Shown here in pieces: positions 1 to 9,410 of a stretch of DNA of 45,230 nucleotides (the first letter of the stretch is position 1; the number at the start of each line of letters is the position of its first letter). Source of the stretch: Bacteroidaceae bacterium (GTDB lineage: Bacteria; Bacteroidota; Bacteroidia; Bacteroidales; Bacteroidaceae); assembly GCA_017467885.1 (NCBI GenBank), contig JAFUKC010000027.1, forward strand, positions 1 through 45,230, read 5' to 3'. A program made the translations under genes and the position numbers. Under the pieces are notes generated by a model that was given only the letters and a program-made list of their open reading frames with translations, searched no databases and was not told the DNA's origin.

Positions 1-2
1 CA

Positions 3-320
3 AAAACATACCGACACCGCACAACACACTACGATTTTTCCACTACACTGCTGAAAAGATATTTGGGAGTGAAGAACCCGGTTACCGATTTAGGATGCGG
101 GCACATGCTCGATGACAAATGCAGCCGCGATTATCACATTGCAGGAGACGATGTTAATTATGCCTTCATCCTTGAAGGTGATATGACAATTCTGGAAAAG
201 AAATATTCGGGTGGTATAGAGGTTTACGACAGCCTTATGAACCCACTCGACGACTACAAGATTGATGCAACGCGCCTGAACAAAGCAATTCTTGAGTTGA
301 ACAGGTTCTACACAGAATAG
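3..320 (+). CDS. 3' fragment of an unrecognised protein
   Basis: The reading frame is open to the left edge of the window and ends at TAG 318-320, so only about the last 105 codons are present. A TTG at 63 could serve as a start, but the frame continues upstream without a stop, so a truncated gene is more likely. The visible part is mixed acidic/basic with no transmembrane segment. It has the stretch GCGHMLDDKCSRDYHIAG (two Cys, two His), which could bind a metal but is not a motif I can name. It is followed directly by a strong terminator hairpin (340-395), so it is the last gene of its transcript. Function unknown. Confidence 0.6.
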   Translation, partial: KTYRHRTTHYDFSTTLLKRYLGVKNPVTDLGCGHMLDDKCSRDYHIAGDDVNYAFILEGDMTILEKKYSGGIEVYDSLMNPLDDYKIDATRLNKAILELNRFYTE

Positions 321-339
321 CAAGATGCAAAACACTTGC

Positions 340-395
340 TTTATAATAATAGAACAGCATTGAAGCGCGTTTCAATGCTGTTCTATTATTATAAA
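340..395. terminator. Perfect 25-bp inverted repeat, bidirectional terminator
   Basis: Arms 340-364 and 371-395 are exact reverse complements with a 6-base loop (gcgcgt). The AT-rich outer stem gives a T-rich run on either strand. It lies between the convergent left-edge gene and the permease gene, so it probably stops transcription from both sides. Confidence 0.8.
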
Positions 396-408
396 AATAC
401 CTTTAGAA

Positions 409-445
409 GTTGTTTAAATTTTATTTCGGGATTATTTTAAACAGC
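409..445 (-). terminator. Weak hairpin after the permease gene
   Basis: gttgtttaaa (409-418) pairs with tttaaacagc (436-445), with one G-U pair, just beyond the stop codon of the minus-strand permease gene. It resembles the 'gaggctgtttaaa' type of intergenic hairpin common in Bacteroidales genomes. The stem is short, so it is a tentative second terminator behind the stronger one at 340-395. Confidence 0.4.
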
Positions 446-448
446 CTC

Positions 449-1741
449 TTAAATGAAGATATATTTCAGTATGAACAGAACCGCAAGAATATACATTGTA
501 GGTGTTATACGCTTGAAATTCATACATAACATATTAAGCAACACATAGCTTATCATACCCAAAAGAATACCATCGGAAATAGAATACACCATAGGCATCA
601 TCACAATGGTTATGAAAGCCGGAATAGACTCGGTATAATCGTCGAACGGGATATTCTTGATGGGACTCATCATGAACAGGCCTACAATCACCAGCACAGG
701 TGCCGTAGCGGCAGCAGGAATAGCAAGAAATATCGGCGAGAAGAAGAGCGAGATTGCAAAACATACGGCAACAGCAAATGCAGTAAGGCCCGTACGACCG
801 CCCTGCGCCACACCCGAAGCACTCTCTACATAAGTTGTTGTAGTAGAAGTTCCAAGGCATGCGCCGACAGTGGTAGCAATAGAGTCGGCCATGAAAGCCT
901 CTTTTACGCGCGGTATACGCCCGTCGGCATCCAGAATTTTAGCCTTCGTACAAACACCGACTAAAGTTCCTATCGTATCGAACATATCTATAAACAGGAA
1001 TGTAAACACCACAACAAGCATATCGAGAGTAAATATATGTGTCCATTCGAACTTACAAAAGATATCCGATATTGAATGAGGTGCCGAAACAATACCTTTA
1101 AACTCGGTCAACCCCATTGGGACACCTATTGCCGTTGTAATGAGAATACCAATCAACAAACCACCGCGCACATTTTTCACAACAAGAATTCCTGTTATAA
1201 TAAGACCCAGGATTCCAAGCAAAGCACTGCCCGATGTAATATCACCCAACGACACAAGTGTTGCATCATTGTTGACTACGATACCGGCATTCTGCAAGCC
1301 AATGAAAGCAATAAACAGACCTATTCCGGCACCTATTGCATTCTTAAGTGATACCGGTATGGCATTGACGATTGCCTCGCGAAGGTTGGAAAGTGTGAGA
1401 ACAATAAATATCAAACCCTCGATGAATACAGCCGTAAGTGCAAATTGCCAAGAATAACCCATTCCCATGCAAACCGTATATACAAAGAAAGCGTTAAGCC
1501 CCATACCCGGTGCAAGCCCGAAAGGCATCTTGCCAATCATGGCCATAGCCAACGAACCAACTATTGCAGCCAACGCAGTGGCAGTAAAAACAGCGCCGGC
1601 GGACATTCCATCCAATTGACTGAACATGCCGGGATTAACAGCTAAAATATACGACATTGTAAGGAAGGTGGTAAGGCCTGCCAACAACTCGGTACGAACT
1701 GTGGTTTTTTGCGGGTCGAACCCGAATAATTTTTTTAACAT
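449..1741 (-). CDS. NCS2/AzgA-family purine permease
   Basis: A 430-residue inner-membrane transporter of the AzgA/PbuG branch of the NCS2 family, which imports hypoxanthine, guanine or adenine by proton symport. Seen directly: a conserved APGMGLNAFF segment at residues 77-86, the family signature around STTTTYVESASG, and about a dozen hydrophobic segments spread over the whole chain. The length is normal for the family. The start ATG at 1741 gives the expected MLKKLFGFDP N-terminus. It lies 32 bases downstream of the DUF5020 gene on the same strand and is probably cotranscribed with it, forming an outer-membrane plus inner-membrane uptake pair. Which purine it carries cannot be read from the sequence. 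No purine riboswitch is visible upstream. Confidence 0.9.
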   Translation of the reverse strand: MLKKLFGFDPQKTTVRTELLAGLTTFLTMSYILAVNPGMFSQLDGMSAGAVFTATALAAIVGSLAMAMIGKMPFGLAPGMGLNAFFVYTVCMGMGYSWQFALTAVFIEGLIFIVLTLSNLREAIVNAIPVSLKNAIGAGIGLFIAFIGLQNAGIVVNNDATLVSLGDITSGSALLGILGLIITGILVVKNVRGGLLIGILITTAIGVPMGLTEFKGIVSAPHSISDIFCKFEWTHIFTLDMLVVVFTFLFIDMFDTIGTLVGVCTKAKILDADGRIPRVKEAFMADSIATTVGACLGTSTTTTYVESASGVAQGGRTGLTAFAVAVCFAISLFFSPIFLAIPAAATAPVLVIVGLFMMSPIKNIPFDDYTESIPAFITIVMMPMVYSISDGILLGMISYVLLNMLCMNFKRITPTMYILAVLFILKYIFI

Positions 1742-1773
1742 AATATATTTCTAATAATTTCAAAAACAGCTTA

Positions 1774-2526
1774 TTAATCAAAAGTCCATTTAGCGGCTAA
1801 AGTTGGGATGGCATAGAATCCCTTGTCGACAAAATTATTGGATAACTCCACCTCGGTACCCACACTGAGATTTATCTTTTCCCAACCTTCAATCTTATTC
1901 AAATTAAGCCACAGCTGTTGCTCCGAGAGCAGAATATACGATGTATCCTGCCATGCGCGGCACTCGCGCCAAAAATCGACAAAACCCGAATATGTTGCCC
2001 ATCCCTTGGCAAAATTAATACCCCATACACCTGTTATCTGGAAGTTATGCTCACGCTTATTACCATCGGCATTAACCGTACCCGGAATATACTTATAAAG
2101 AAGCGACAAAGACCACGTCTTGCTGAAATCGGCAGAATGACCCGAATATGTGGCTCCGGCCAGCCATGCATCGTTGAACGACCCGGCTGACTTACTCATT
2201 CCGCCATCATACTCGACATGAACCGATAACCAATCCCATTTGCTCTGTTGCCAAAAACAGAATTCGCGAGCAATTTCCCAATATGCACCCTTTACACCCG
2301 TGGCATAATCAACATCCACAAAGAAGAAAGTGCTTCCGTAGGTATCGGGACGAAACATCTCTATTGTTGTTGTCAACTGCGGACGGCCATAATAACCCTC
2401 CGATTTACCAAGTTCGTCGTACATTCCACGACCAAAATCATAATGAAACTGGATGTTCTGTGCCACAGCTGCAAAACCTACAGCAACAAAGCACACGAGA
2501 AGCAATAACTTTTTCATGTTTTTCAA
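1774..2526 (-). CDS. DUF5020 family outer-membrane protein (Tsx-like)
   Basis: A 250-residue protein with a clear signal peptide (about residues 1-22, ending AVAQ). The rest is rich in aromatic residues and alternating beta-strand-like stretches, ending in a terminal W-x-F-D, as in outer-membrane barrels. I recognise the DUF5020 family of Bacteroidales, which resembles the nucleoside channel Tsx. Known: Tsx-like barrels let nucleosides cross the outer membrane. Inferred: it feeds the purine permease encoded 32 bases downstream. A -7 box at 2556-2563 and a perfect 16-base palindrome at 2527-2542 lie directly upstream, so expression of the pair may be controlled by a repressor. The DUF assignment is fairly sure; the substrate is inference from context. 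Confidence 0.8.
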   Translation of the reverse strand: MKNMKKLLLLVCFVAVGFAAVAQNIQFHYDFGRGMYDELGKSEGYYGRPQLTTTIEMFRPDTYGSTFFFVDVDYATGVKGAYWEIAREFCFWQQSKWDWLSVHVEYDGGMSKSAGSFNDAWLAGATYSGHSADFSKTWSLSLLYKYIPGTVNADGNKREHNFQITGVWGINFAKGWATYSGFVDFWRECRAWQDTSYILLSEQQLWLNLNKIEGWEKINLSVGTEVELSNNFVDKGFYAIPTLAAKWTFD

Positions 2527-2542
2527 TTTTGAGTACTCAAAA
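2527..2542. promoter_or_regulatory. 16-base perfect palindrome, possible operator
   Basis: ttttgagtactcaaaa is its own reverse complement and sits between the -7 box (2556-2563) and the start codon (2526) of the DUF5020-permease operon. In that position a bound protein would block transcription or translation. No regulator is known for it. Confidence 0.4.
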
Positions 2543-2555
2543 AGTAATAGACACG

Positions 2556-2563
2556 CAAATATA
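2556..2563 (-). promoter_or_regulatory. -7 box of the DUF5020-permease operon
   Basis: On the minus strand this reads TATATTTG, an exact match to the Bacteroidota -7 motif TAnnTTTG, about 30 bases before the start codon. No clear TTTG is seen at the -33 position. Confidence 0.5.
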
Positions 2564-2670
2564 AAATATTACCCTCGAATATTCACACATTTTTAAACCT
2601 GAATTTATCTTTTTATATGAAAAACATCTGCCATTTATTGTTTCCGCATTCTTAAATATCTGTTCAACAA

Positions 2671-2678
2671 TAACTTTG
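2671..2678 (+). promoter_or_regulatory. -7 box of the muramidase gene
   Basis: TAACTTTG matches TAnnTTTG and ends 23 bases before the ATG at 2702. The -33 element is not recognisable. Confidence 0.5.
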
Positions 2679-2701
2679 CGACGAAACAATAAGAGGCATA
2701 T

Positions 2702-3502
2702 ATGAGAACCATAAAGAAGGGATATAGGGGAAGCGAGGTTGCTTTTCTGTGTCGCGAACTGTCGCGCTACGGCTATACAGTGCCATGCAGCGACAGTTTC
2801 GATGATAATGTGCTATCTGCGGTTATCGATTATCAGCAGGATAAGGGACTTGTTGCAGACGGAATTGCAGGATACGACACCTGGGAGAGGGTGCTGTTCG
2901 AAGATTGTCATTCAAACAAAAAAACCTTGAAGGACGATATAGAACGCCTCGCAATGTTATTGGATTGTGAGAGTGCCGCACTTATGGCCGTTATAGAGGT
3001 GGAATGCTGTGGTGAAGGATTTGTGGCACCCGGCAAGCCTGCAATTCTGTTCGAGGGGCATATTTTCCGTAACGAACTGAAAAGACGAGGTTACAACCTG
3101 CAAGAGATTTTACCGGGAAACGAAAATATCCTCTACGAAAAATGGTGCCGCAAGTATTATATCGGCGGTATCGGCGAGTATAGACGTTTGGAACAGGCAA
3201 GAAGAATAGACCATAATGCGGCAGATGCTTCAACAAGCTGGGGTATGTTTCAGATATTAGGACGAAATTATTCTCTCTGTGGAGAGAAAAGCATTACCGA
3301 TTTTGTTGCAGCAATGCATGAAAGCGAGCGTAAACAGCTTATACTCGCCGGAAGGTTTATCAAAAACAGCGGAGCTTTACATGCACTGCAAAAGAAGGAG
3401 TGGTGTGAATTTGCAAGGTGTTACAACGGGCCTCTATATCATCTTAACAAATACGACAAAAGACTGCAGGAGGCCTATTCGATGCACGCAAAAAAGGATT
3501 AA
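2702..3502 (+). CDS. N-acetylmuramidase with peptidoglycan-binding domain
   Basis: A 266-residue peptidoglycan hydrolase. Residues about 1-65 form a PG_binding_1 domain (KGYRGSEVAFL start, DGIAGYDTW end). Residues about 75-260 match the N-acetylmuramidase (DUF3380) domain, with the acidic segment AVIEVECCGEGF carrying the probable catalytic glutamate and a SWGMFQI stretch typical of lysozyme-like folds. The family cleaves the beta-1,4 bond after N-acetylmuramic acid. There is no signal peptide, which is usual for phage endolysins but odd for a housekeeping hydrolase. No phage genes surround it. The gene stands alone on the plus strand behind its own -7 box, and its stop codon is only 5 bases from the end of trkH on the other strand. 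Confidence 0.85.
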   Translation: MRTIKKGYRGSEVAFLCRELSRYGYTVPCSDSFDDNVLSAVIDYQQDKGLVADGIAGYDTWERVLFEDCHSNKKTLKDDIERLAMLLDCESAALMAVIEVECCGEGFVAPGKPAILFEGHIFRNELKRRGYNLQEILPGNENILYEKWCRKYYIGGIGEYRRLEQARRIDHNAADASTSWGMFQILGRNYSLCGEKSITDFVAAMHESERKQLILAGRFIKNSGALHALQKKEWCEFARCYNGPLYHLNKYDKRLQEAYSMHAKKD

Positions 3503-3507
3503 GTTTA

Positions 3508-4962
3508 TCACTGCTTACGCCAAAACATTGGTGTGAAGAGCAGCAACACTGCAAAGAATTCCAAACGACCAACAAGCATTTGGAAACAATAGAACCACTT
3601 TAGAACATCGGGAAGAGTACCCATTGCATTTGCCGAACTGTAGTTGCCCAAGCCGGGCCCGACATTACTGACGCTCGAGAGTGAAAGGCCATAAGCATCG
3701 ACCAAATCAAGCCCGAAACACATGTTCACGAATATCCCCACTACAACCATTCCCACATATAATAATGTGAAAGCCATTATGGCCGACTGTACCTGCTCTG
3801 ATATTATACGCCTGCCCACACGCACAGGGATAACAGCATTCGGATGTACTATACGTTTGAATTCATTTGCCATTACCCTTGCGAGTATGGCCACACGTAT
3901 ACTTTTCATGGCACCCGTCGTAGAACCCGAACATGCACCGATGAACATCACAGCACTGAGCGTAAGCCATAATATCGATGTCCATTGTGAATAGTCAACG
4001 GTAGAAAAACCGGTAGTGCTGATTACCGAAACAACCTGAAACAGTGATGTACGGAAGACATATTCTATAGAGTGTGATTCTGTTATATAAAGGCCCACCG
4101 CTATCAGAATGGTAAACAGAACAGTAAACGATATGTAGGCCTTGAATTCGGCATCACGCAACAGTTCTCCGAAACGGAAACGGAATATAGCAAGATAGAG
4201 CAACGAAAAGCTTGTTCCACCCATAAGCATGAATATTATTATTATATATTCGATAGCCGGAGAGTTAAACGATGCTATACCACCGCTTTGTGTCGATATT
4301 CCGCCTGTGGACATTGTAGACATGGCATGACATAGAGCATCGAAATTGCCCATTCCGACAATGTGCAGGCATATCGCCTCGGCAAGCGTAAGGCACACAT
4401 ATATGGTAAGTATCCAACGGGCGGTAACAGATATACGCGGATGCAGTTTGGCACGCGCAACCCCCACCGTTTCGGCTGCAAACAGATGCAGATCGCCCAA
4501 GCCGAAGAATGGCAACACTGCAACGGTAAAGAATACTATACCCAAACCGCCTACCCACTGTGTCATTATACGCCAGAACAAAAGGCTTCGTGGTATTTCA
4601 TCTATATTAGATATAATTGACGCACCTGTTGTGGTAAAGCCGGCCATTGTTTCGAAATAGGCATCTGTTATACTTGGGATATAGCCACTGAAGTAGTATG
4701 GCATGGCACCGAACAACGAAAAGACCACCCAGCAGAGTGTTACAACGACATATCCGTCTTTACGCGAAATCTTACGTTCACCTCCGCGACCTAAATTGAC
4801 AAGTAACAAGCCACAAGCCACAAGTGCCACAATAGTATATATATATGCAGGCAGTATGGTTTCGTTGTAGTACACCGAAACAGCAATGCTGCCGCTTAAA
4901 AAGAGGGCCTCGAGCTGAAGCAGCAATCCTATTATCTTAAATATCACTTTGGGATGAAACAT
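3508..4962 (-). CDS. trkH: Trk-type potassium transporter, membrane subunit
   Basis: A 484-residue integral membrane protein of the TrkH/KtrB family, which forms the potassium-conducting pore. Several pore-helix repeats are visible, each with a selectivity-filter-like G flanked by T/S, for example AGFTTTGAS, STMSTGGIS, ISTTGFS and SNVGPGLGN. Strong hydrophobic helices run throughout. Length is normal. trkA starts the pair: trkH begins 6 bases after its stop codon, so the two subunits are translated from one message. The 3' end nearly touches the convergent muramidase gene, and I see no terminator between them. Confidence 0.95.
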   Translation of the reverse strand: MFHPKVIFKIIGLLLQLEALFLSGSIAVSVYYNETILPAYIYTIVALVACGLLLVNLGRGGERKISRKDGYVVVTLCWVVFSLFGAMPYYFSGYIPSITDAYFETMAGFTTTGASIISNIDEIPRSLLFWRIMTQWVGGLGIVFFTVAVLPFFGLGDLHLFAAETVGVARAKLHPRISVTARWILTIYVCLTLAEAICLHIVGMGNFDALCHAMSTMSTGGISTQSGGIASFNSPAIEYIIIIFMLMGGTSFSLLYLAIFRFRFGELLRDAEFKAYISFTVLFTILIAVGLYITESHSIEYVFRTSLFQVVSVISTTGFSTVDYSQWTSILWLTLSAVMFIGACSGSTTGAMKSIRVAILARVMANEFKRIVHPNAVIPVRVGRRIISEQVQSAIMAFTLLYVGMVVVGIFVNMCFGLDLVDAYGLSLSSVSNVGPGLGNYSSANAMGTLPDVLKWFYCFQMLVGRLEFFAVLLLFTPMFWRKQ

Positions 4963-4968
4963 AGCGGC

Positions 4969-6306
4969 TTATTCGAAAAATTTTTCAAGTTTCTTCAGAA
5001 CATGCTCCAGACAGAAAACAATCACATGGTCACCGGCCTGTATAAGAGTGTTACCACTTACATGAACACCTTCACCGTTACGAATAAGACCACCTATATT
5101 AGCCCCTTTTGGCAGGCCTAAATCCTTAACAGGATGACGTGTTATAGATGCCCCTTCACGAACAGGGAACTCGGCAACCACCGCTTGAATAAAAGTAAGG
5201 CACCTGACACTCGATACGTCGGTATTCAGCATCATTTGGAAAATATTGCTTGCTGCCAACTTCTTTTTATTTATAACCGAACCTATATCCATACTCTCGG
5301 CCATGGATATGTAGTCGATGTTTTCGACCTCGGCAACCGTACGGTAGACGCCCGAACGTTTTGCCGAAAGGCATGCAAGAATGTTTGTCTCGGAATTATC
5401 ACTCAAAGCAATAAAAGCATCTGTATGGTCGATACCTTCACTTAACAGCAAATCGGGGTCGCGAGCATCACCATTTATTATCATAACATGATCGTCGACC
5501 ATCTCAACAAGTTTACGGCAACGATTCATATCGCTCTCTATAATCTTAACCTTGATATTGTCGGGGATAAGATTGACCGTACGTACAGCTATACGGCCGC
5601 CACCCATAATTATTACGCTGTGTACCTCGGTAAATCTGTCTTTACCGCATATCTTGCGAATATATGATATACGGTCTTTTGTTGTCATGAAACAGACAAG
5701 ATCGTTAGGCAATATAACATCGTTACCACGTGGTATGATTGTTTCATTATCGCGTTGCAACGCAACTATATGATATGGTATATCGCGCGACAAATCTTTG
5801 AACGGAATATTTATTATGGAAGCATTATCCCTAACCTTTACACCCACCATAACCAAGGCTCCATCGGCAAATTCAAGCAATTGCCGCATCCAACTGTACT
5901 TGATACTTGTGGCAATCTCCTCGGCAGCAAGTTGCTCGGGATATATCAGCGAATCTATTCCAAGCGAGGTAAAATAGGCCCTGTGCTTCGGTTGCAGATA
6001 TTCGTAGTTATCAATTCGTGCAATAGTCTTTCTTGCACCAAGATAGTGTGCAAGCATTGCAGCTGTGATATTTGCACTTTCATCGGGAGTAACAGCAACA
6101 AAGAGGTCGGCATCATCCACACCGGCAGCTTTTAAAGACGAAATACGTGTAGGGTTGCCAACGAGAGCCTTCAAATCGAAAAGCGACTCCATTTTACCCA
6201 AACGCTCCTCGTTTTCATCCATTAACACCACATTCTCGTTCTCTACCGACAACATCTTTGCCAAATGTGTTCCCACAGCACCGGCACCGGCAATTACAAT
6301 CTTCAT
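4969..6306 (-). CDS. trkA: Trk potassium transport regulator, NAD-binding
   Basis: A 445-residue cytoplasmic regulator of the TrkH channel. It contains two tandem RCK modules, each with an NAD-binding Rossmann half followed by a small TrkA-C half. The first module opens with IVIAGAGAVGTHLAKML near residue 3 and the second with VIIMGGGRIAVRTV near residue 230. This doubled architecture is typical of TrkA rather than the single-module KtrA. Known: nucleotide binding to the RCK ring gates TrkH. It lies 39 bases after dxs and 6 bases before trkH, all on the minus strand. Confidence 0.95.
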   Translation of the reverse strand: MKIVIAGAGAVGTHLAKMLSVENENVVLMDENEERLGKMESLFDLKALVGNPTRISSLKAAGVDDADLFVAVTPDESANITAAMLAHYLGARKTIARIDNYEYLQPKHRAYFTSLGIDSLIYPEQLAAEEIATSIKYSWMRQLLEFADGALVMVGVKVRDNASIINIPFKDLSRDIPYHIVALQRDNETIIPRGNDVILPNDLVCFMTTKDRISYIRKICGKDRFTEVHSVIIMGGGRIAVRTVNLIPDNIKVKIIESDMNRCRKLVEMVDDHVMIINGDARDPDLLLSEGIDHTDAFIALSDNSETNILACLSAKRSGVYRTVAEVENIDYISMAESMDIGSVINKKKLAASNIFQMMLNTDVSSVRCLTFIQAVVAEFPVREGASITRHPVKDLGLPKGANIGGLIRNGEGVHVSGNTLIQAGDHVIVFCLEHVLKKLEKFFE

Positions 6307-6345
6307 ACAAGCAGCTTTTTGGTTCTACTTATAAACCGTTTTTAC

Positions 6346-8250
6346 TCAAAACTGTTCTTTATTAAAAGCAAGTATTGCATCCAATACCGAGCCGGCATCC
6401 ATTCCGCACAAAGAGTAAAGTTCGGCTGTTGTACCATGCTCGATAAACTTATCGGGAATACCTATACATTTTATAATAGGGCTATATCTTCTCTCGGCCA
6501 TATACGATGTGACAGCCGAACCAAGCCCACCCATCAAAGCACCATCTTCGACTGTGATTATATACTTAAATCTTTTACCAACCTCATCAAGCAGTCTCTT
6601 ATCGAGTGGTTTAAGGAAACGCATATCATAGTGAGCAACACTTATACCATGCTCTTTAGCCTTATCCACCAACGGCGCCATCATTTTGCCTATGGGGCCC
6701 AATGTAAGCATTGCCACATCGTCACCGGGGGAGATACACCTTGCTTTGCCTACCTCGACAGCCTCAAGCGGACAACGCCAATCGGTAAGCGAGCCGCAAC
6801 CGCGAGGATAACGAATAACAAATGTACCCTTATCGGGCAACTGTGCAGTGTACATCAACCGACGCAACTCACACTCGTCATAGGGCGATGCTATTGTAAT
6901 ATCGGGAACAGGATAAAGATATGCAAGGTCGAACACCCCATGATGGGTGGGACCATCTTCGCCAACAATACCGGCCCTGTCAAGGCACAGCACCATGTTG
7001 ACATGCTGAAGTGCAGCATCATGAATAAGATTATCATAGCCGCGTTGCATGAACGAAGAATAGATATTACAGAACGGCATCGCACCACCACGCGCCAACC
7101 CGGCCGAAAAGGTTACAGCATGCCCCTCGGCAATACCCACATCAAAGAAACGTTCCGGCATTTCGCGAGCAAGAATATTCATAGAACAGCCCGAAGGCAT
7201 GGCAGGTGTAATACCCACTACATTAGGATTCAACTTTGCAAGCTCGAGCAACGTTTCACCGAATACATCCTGAAAACGCGGTGTACCTCCTGTGCTGACA
7301 ATACGCTCCCCGGTCTCAATATCGAATATGCCGGGCTGATGCCACACGGTAGCATTCTTTTCAGCCGGCTCGTAACCTTTACCTTTTACTGTGTGAATAT
7401 GCAGCAGTTTGGGGCCATGCATATCTTTTATAAGATTAAGCATACGTACCAACTCACGTACATCGTGCCCGTCGATAGGCCCGAAATACCGTGCGCTCAT
7501 TCCTTCGAATATATTGTTTCGTTGCCCGAAGAGCAATCTTTTCAAACCATTATTGAAACGTGTAAGGCTGTTTGCCCTCTCTTTGTCGAGCAGGCCGATC
7601 TTTGTCAATGCACGTGCTATCTTAAAACGGACTTTGTTATATAGCTTCGAAGAGTGCATCGAGATAAGCAATTTGCTCATTCCACCGACACTTTTGTCGA
7701 TAGACATATTGTTATCATTCAGAATTATAAGCAAATTATTTGGACTCGATGATACATTATTCAACCCTTCGTATGCAAGACCTCCACTCATTGAGCCGTC
7801 ACCTATGACTGCTATCACATGCCTGTCGTGCTGCTGAAGACGTGCTGCCACATCAAGACCCAAGGCAGCCGAGATAGAGTTGGAAGCATGGCCGGCAACA
7901 AACGAATCGTATTCACTTTCATCGGGTGAAGGAAATGGTTTAAGACCACCAAACTTGCGATTAGTACCGAAACGGTCGCGTCGCCCGGTAAGTATCTTAT
8001 GTCCGTAGGCCTGATGACCCACATCCCAGACAATCTTGTCCTCGGGTGTGGCATATACATAATGTAAAGCCACCGTCAACTCCACGCTTCCCAGACTGGA
8101 GGCAAAATGTCCCGGATTGTTTGCAAGTGATTCTATGATAAAATCCCTAAGTTCGGCACAGAGTTGTGGCAATTGTTCCTCGGAGAGTCTCCTTAAATCG
8201 GCCGGAGAATCTATACCTTGCAATAGGGGATATTTTTTTTCTTCGCTCAT
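6346..8250 (-). CDS. dxs: 1-deoxy-D-xylulose-5-phosphate synthase
   Basis: A 634-residue thiamine-diphosphate enzyme condensing pyruvate and glyceraldehyde 3-phosphate, the first step of the MEP isoprenoid route. Seen: the ThDP motif starting at [16 protein letters not shown], an [12 protein letters not shown] segment near residue 90, and the transketolase-type central domain with [16 protein letters not shown] chose the ATG at 8250 ([12 protein letters not shown]). The frame continues to an ATG at 8304, but a consensus -7 box (8302-8309) overlaps that upstream start, so it would lie outside the transcript. It heads an operon with trkA and trkH. Its product feeds undecaprenyl and quinone synthesis; uppS elsewhere in the window uses the same pathway. 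Confidence 0.95.
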   Translation of the reverse strand: MSEEKKYPLLQGIDSPADLRRLSEEQLPQLCAELRDFIIESLANNPGHFASSLGSVELTVALHYVYATPEDKIVWDVGHQAYGHKILTGRRDRFGTNRKFGGLKPFPSPDESEYDSFVAGHASNSISAALGLDVAARLQQHDRHVIAVIGDGSMSGGLAYEGLNNVSSSPNNLLIILNDNNMSIDKSVGGMSKLLISMHSSKLYNKVRFKIARALTKIGLLDKERANSLTRFNNGLKRLLFGQRNNIFEGMSARYFGPIDGHDVRELVRMLNLIKDMHGPKLLHIHTVKGKGYEPAEKNATVWHQPGIFDIETGERIVSTGGTPRFQDVFGETLLELAKLNPNVVGITPAMPSGCSMNILAREMPERFFDVGIAEGHAVTFSAGLARGGAMPFCNIYSSFMQRGYDNLIHDAALQHVNMVLCLDRAGIVGEDGPTHHGVFDLAYLYPVPDITIASPYDECELRRLMYTAQLPDKGTFVIRYPRGCGSLTDWRCPLEAVEVGKARCISPGDDVAMLTLGPIGKMMAPLVDKAKEHGISVAHYDMRFLKPLDKRLLDEVGKRFKYIITVEDGALMGGLGSAVTSYMAERRYSPIIKCIGIPDKFIEHGTTAELYSLCGMDAGSVLDAILAFNKEQF

Positions 8251-8301
8251 ATCAAACAACTTTTGTTTGCAAAATATGTGAAAAGGAGCACATAATATTT
8301 G

Positions 8302-8309
8302 CAAAGGTA
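8302..8309 (-). promoter_or_regulatory. -7 box of dxs-trkA-trkH
   Basis: Minus-strand TACCTTTG matches TAnnTTTG. A TTTG lies 24 bases further upstream (8334-8337), longer than the usual spacing. The inferred leader is about 45 bases, and this position rules out the upstream in-frame ATG at 8304. Confidence 0.55.
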
Positions 8310-8385
8310 CTTATTTTTTATGATTTTTTATACCAAACATGTGTAAGTTACAACAAAGTTAGAATAATTAATTAATCTATTTAGT

Positions 8386-8393
8386 TATTTTTG
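8386..8393 (+). promoter_or_regulatory. -7 box of GSCFA-murF/alr
   Basis: TATTTTTG matches TAnnTTTG, 24 bases before the ATG at 8418. It diverges from the dxs promoter in the same short intergenic region. Confidence 0.45.
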
Positions 8394-8417
8394 CAAATAT
8401 ATTCCGTAATTTGATAT

Positions 8418-9410
8418 ATGCAACTGAATACACCCGTCGAAATATCACAGAAGATAAGCATTACCCACGAAAGCGAGATAATGCTGATTGGGTCGTGTTT
8501 TGTGCAAAATATAGGAAAAAGATTGTGCGAATTAAAATTCAACGCCGATGTAAATCCGTTTGGAATCATGTACAACCCATTCTCGATATCCGCAGCAATC
8601 AAGCGTATCGTCACAGGTGAACAATTCGGCACAGCCTCGAACAAACTTGTTTTTCACAATGAGCAATGGCACAGCATGTTGCATCACAGTGATTTTTCGC
8701 ACCGCGACAAAGAAATAGCATTGAACCGCATAAACGAACGATTGACCGCTGCACACAGGAATATTGCCAACCTCGATGTTCTCATTGTGACACCCGGTAC
8801 AGCCTACGTATACAAGAACAAAAAGGATGGAACTGTTGTAGGAAACTGCCACAAATTGCCGGCAAACATATTCGAACGCAGCCTGTTAAGCGTAGAAGAG
8901 ATTGTACAAGAGTTGGGAGAGACCATCGATACACTTTTGAACTTGCGTCCCGAATTGAAGATTGTATTCACTGTAAGCCCTATACGCCATTTACGTGACG
9001 GTGCACATGGCAATCGGATAAGTAAAGCGACACTGCTGTTGGCTGTAGAGGAATTATGCCGACGTTTCCCAAATAACAGTGAATACTTTCCGGCATACGA
9101 GATTGTACTAGATGAACTTCGCGACTATCGCTTCTACGCCGAAGATATGGTTCACCCATCCACTGTAGCCATCGAATATATTTGGGAGCGGTTCTCCGAT
9201 TTTTGCTTCGACAGGACACAACTACAATTGAATAAAGATATTATGGAGATTGTACGTGCAATGGCGCACCGGCCGTTCGACGAAGAGGCTGAAAGTTACA
9301 GAAAATTCATCGGGAATGTATTATATAAAATAGAACGAATCGTCGATAAGCATCCACTTATCGATTTTTCCAAAGATATTTCGAGATGCAATACACTATT
9401 AAGCAGATAG
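8418..9410 (+). CDS. GSCFA domain-containing protein
   Basis: A 330-residue protein of the GSCFA family, named after the conserved motif seen here as IGSCFVQNIG near residue 26. The family is related to GDSL/SGNH hydrolases: the serine sits in that motif, and a D-x-x-H-like pair is present as DMVHPS near residue 250. No signal peptide or membrane segment, so probably cytoplasmic. The reaction is not established. Its last 25 bases overlap the start of murF-alr in another frame, which implies translational coupling and suggests, but does not prove, a role near cell-wall precursor synthesis. Confidence 0.85.
   Translation: MQLNTPVEISQKISITHESEIMLIGSCFVQNIGKRLCELKFNADVNPFGIMYNPFSISAAIKRIVTGEQFGTASNKLVFHNEQWHSMLHHSDFSHRDKEIALNRINERLTAAHRNIANLDVLIVTPGTAYVYKNKKDGTVVGNCHKLPANIFERSLLSVEEIVQELGETIDTLLNLRPELKIVFTVSPIRHLRDGAHGNRISKATLLLAVEELCRRFPNNSEYFPAYEIVLDELRDYRFYAEDMVHPSTVAIEYIWERFSDFCFDRTQLQLNKDIMEIVRAMAHRPFDEEAESYRKFIGNVLYKIERIVDKHPLIDFSKDISRCNTLLSR

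Noticed and set aside
340-395. Strong palindromes as CRISPR repeats
   Set aside because: Each is a single inverted repeat between genes; there are no regularly spaced direct repeats or cas genes.
8251-8304. Longer N-terminus for Dxs starting at 8304
   Set aside because: The -7 box at 8302-8309 overlaps that start codon, and the added residues are not found in the family.
8260-8420. TPP or other riboswitch before dxs, and FMN riboswitch before ribD
   Set aside because: The leaders are too short (about 45 and under 10 bases) and lack the conserved core sequences.
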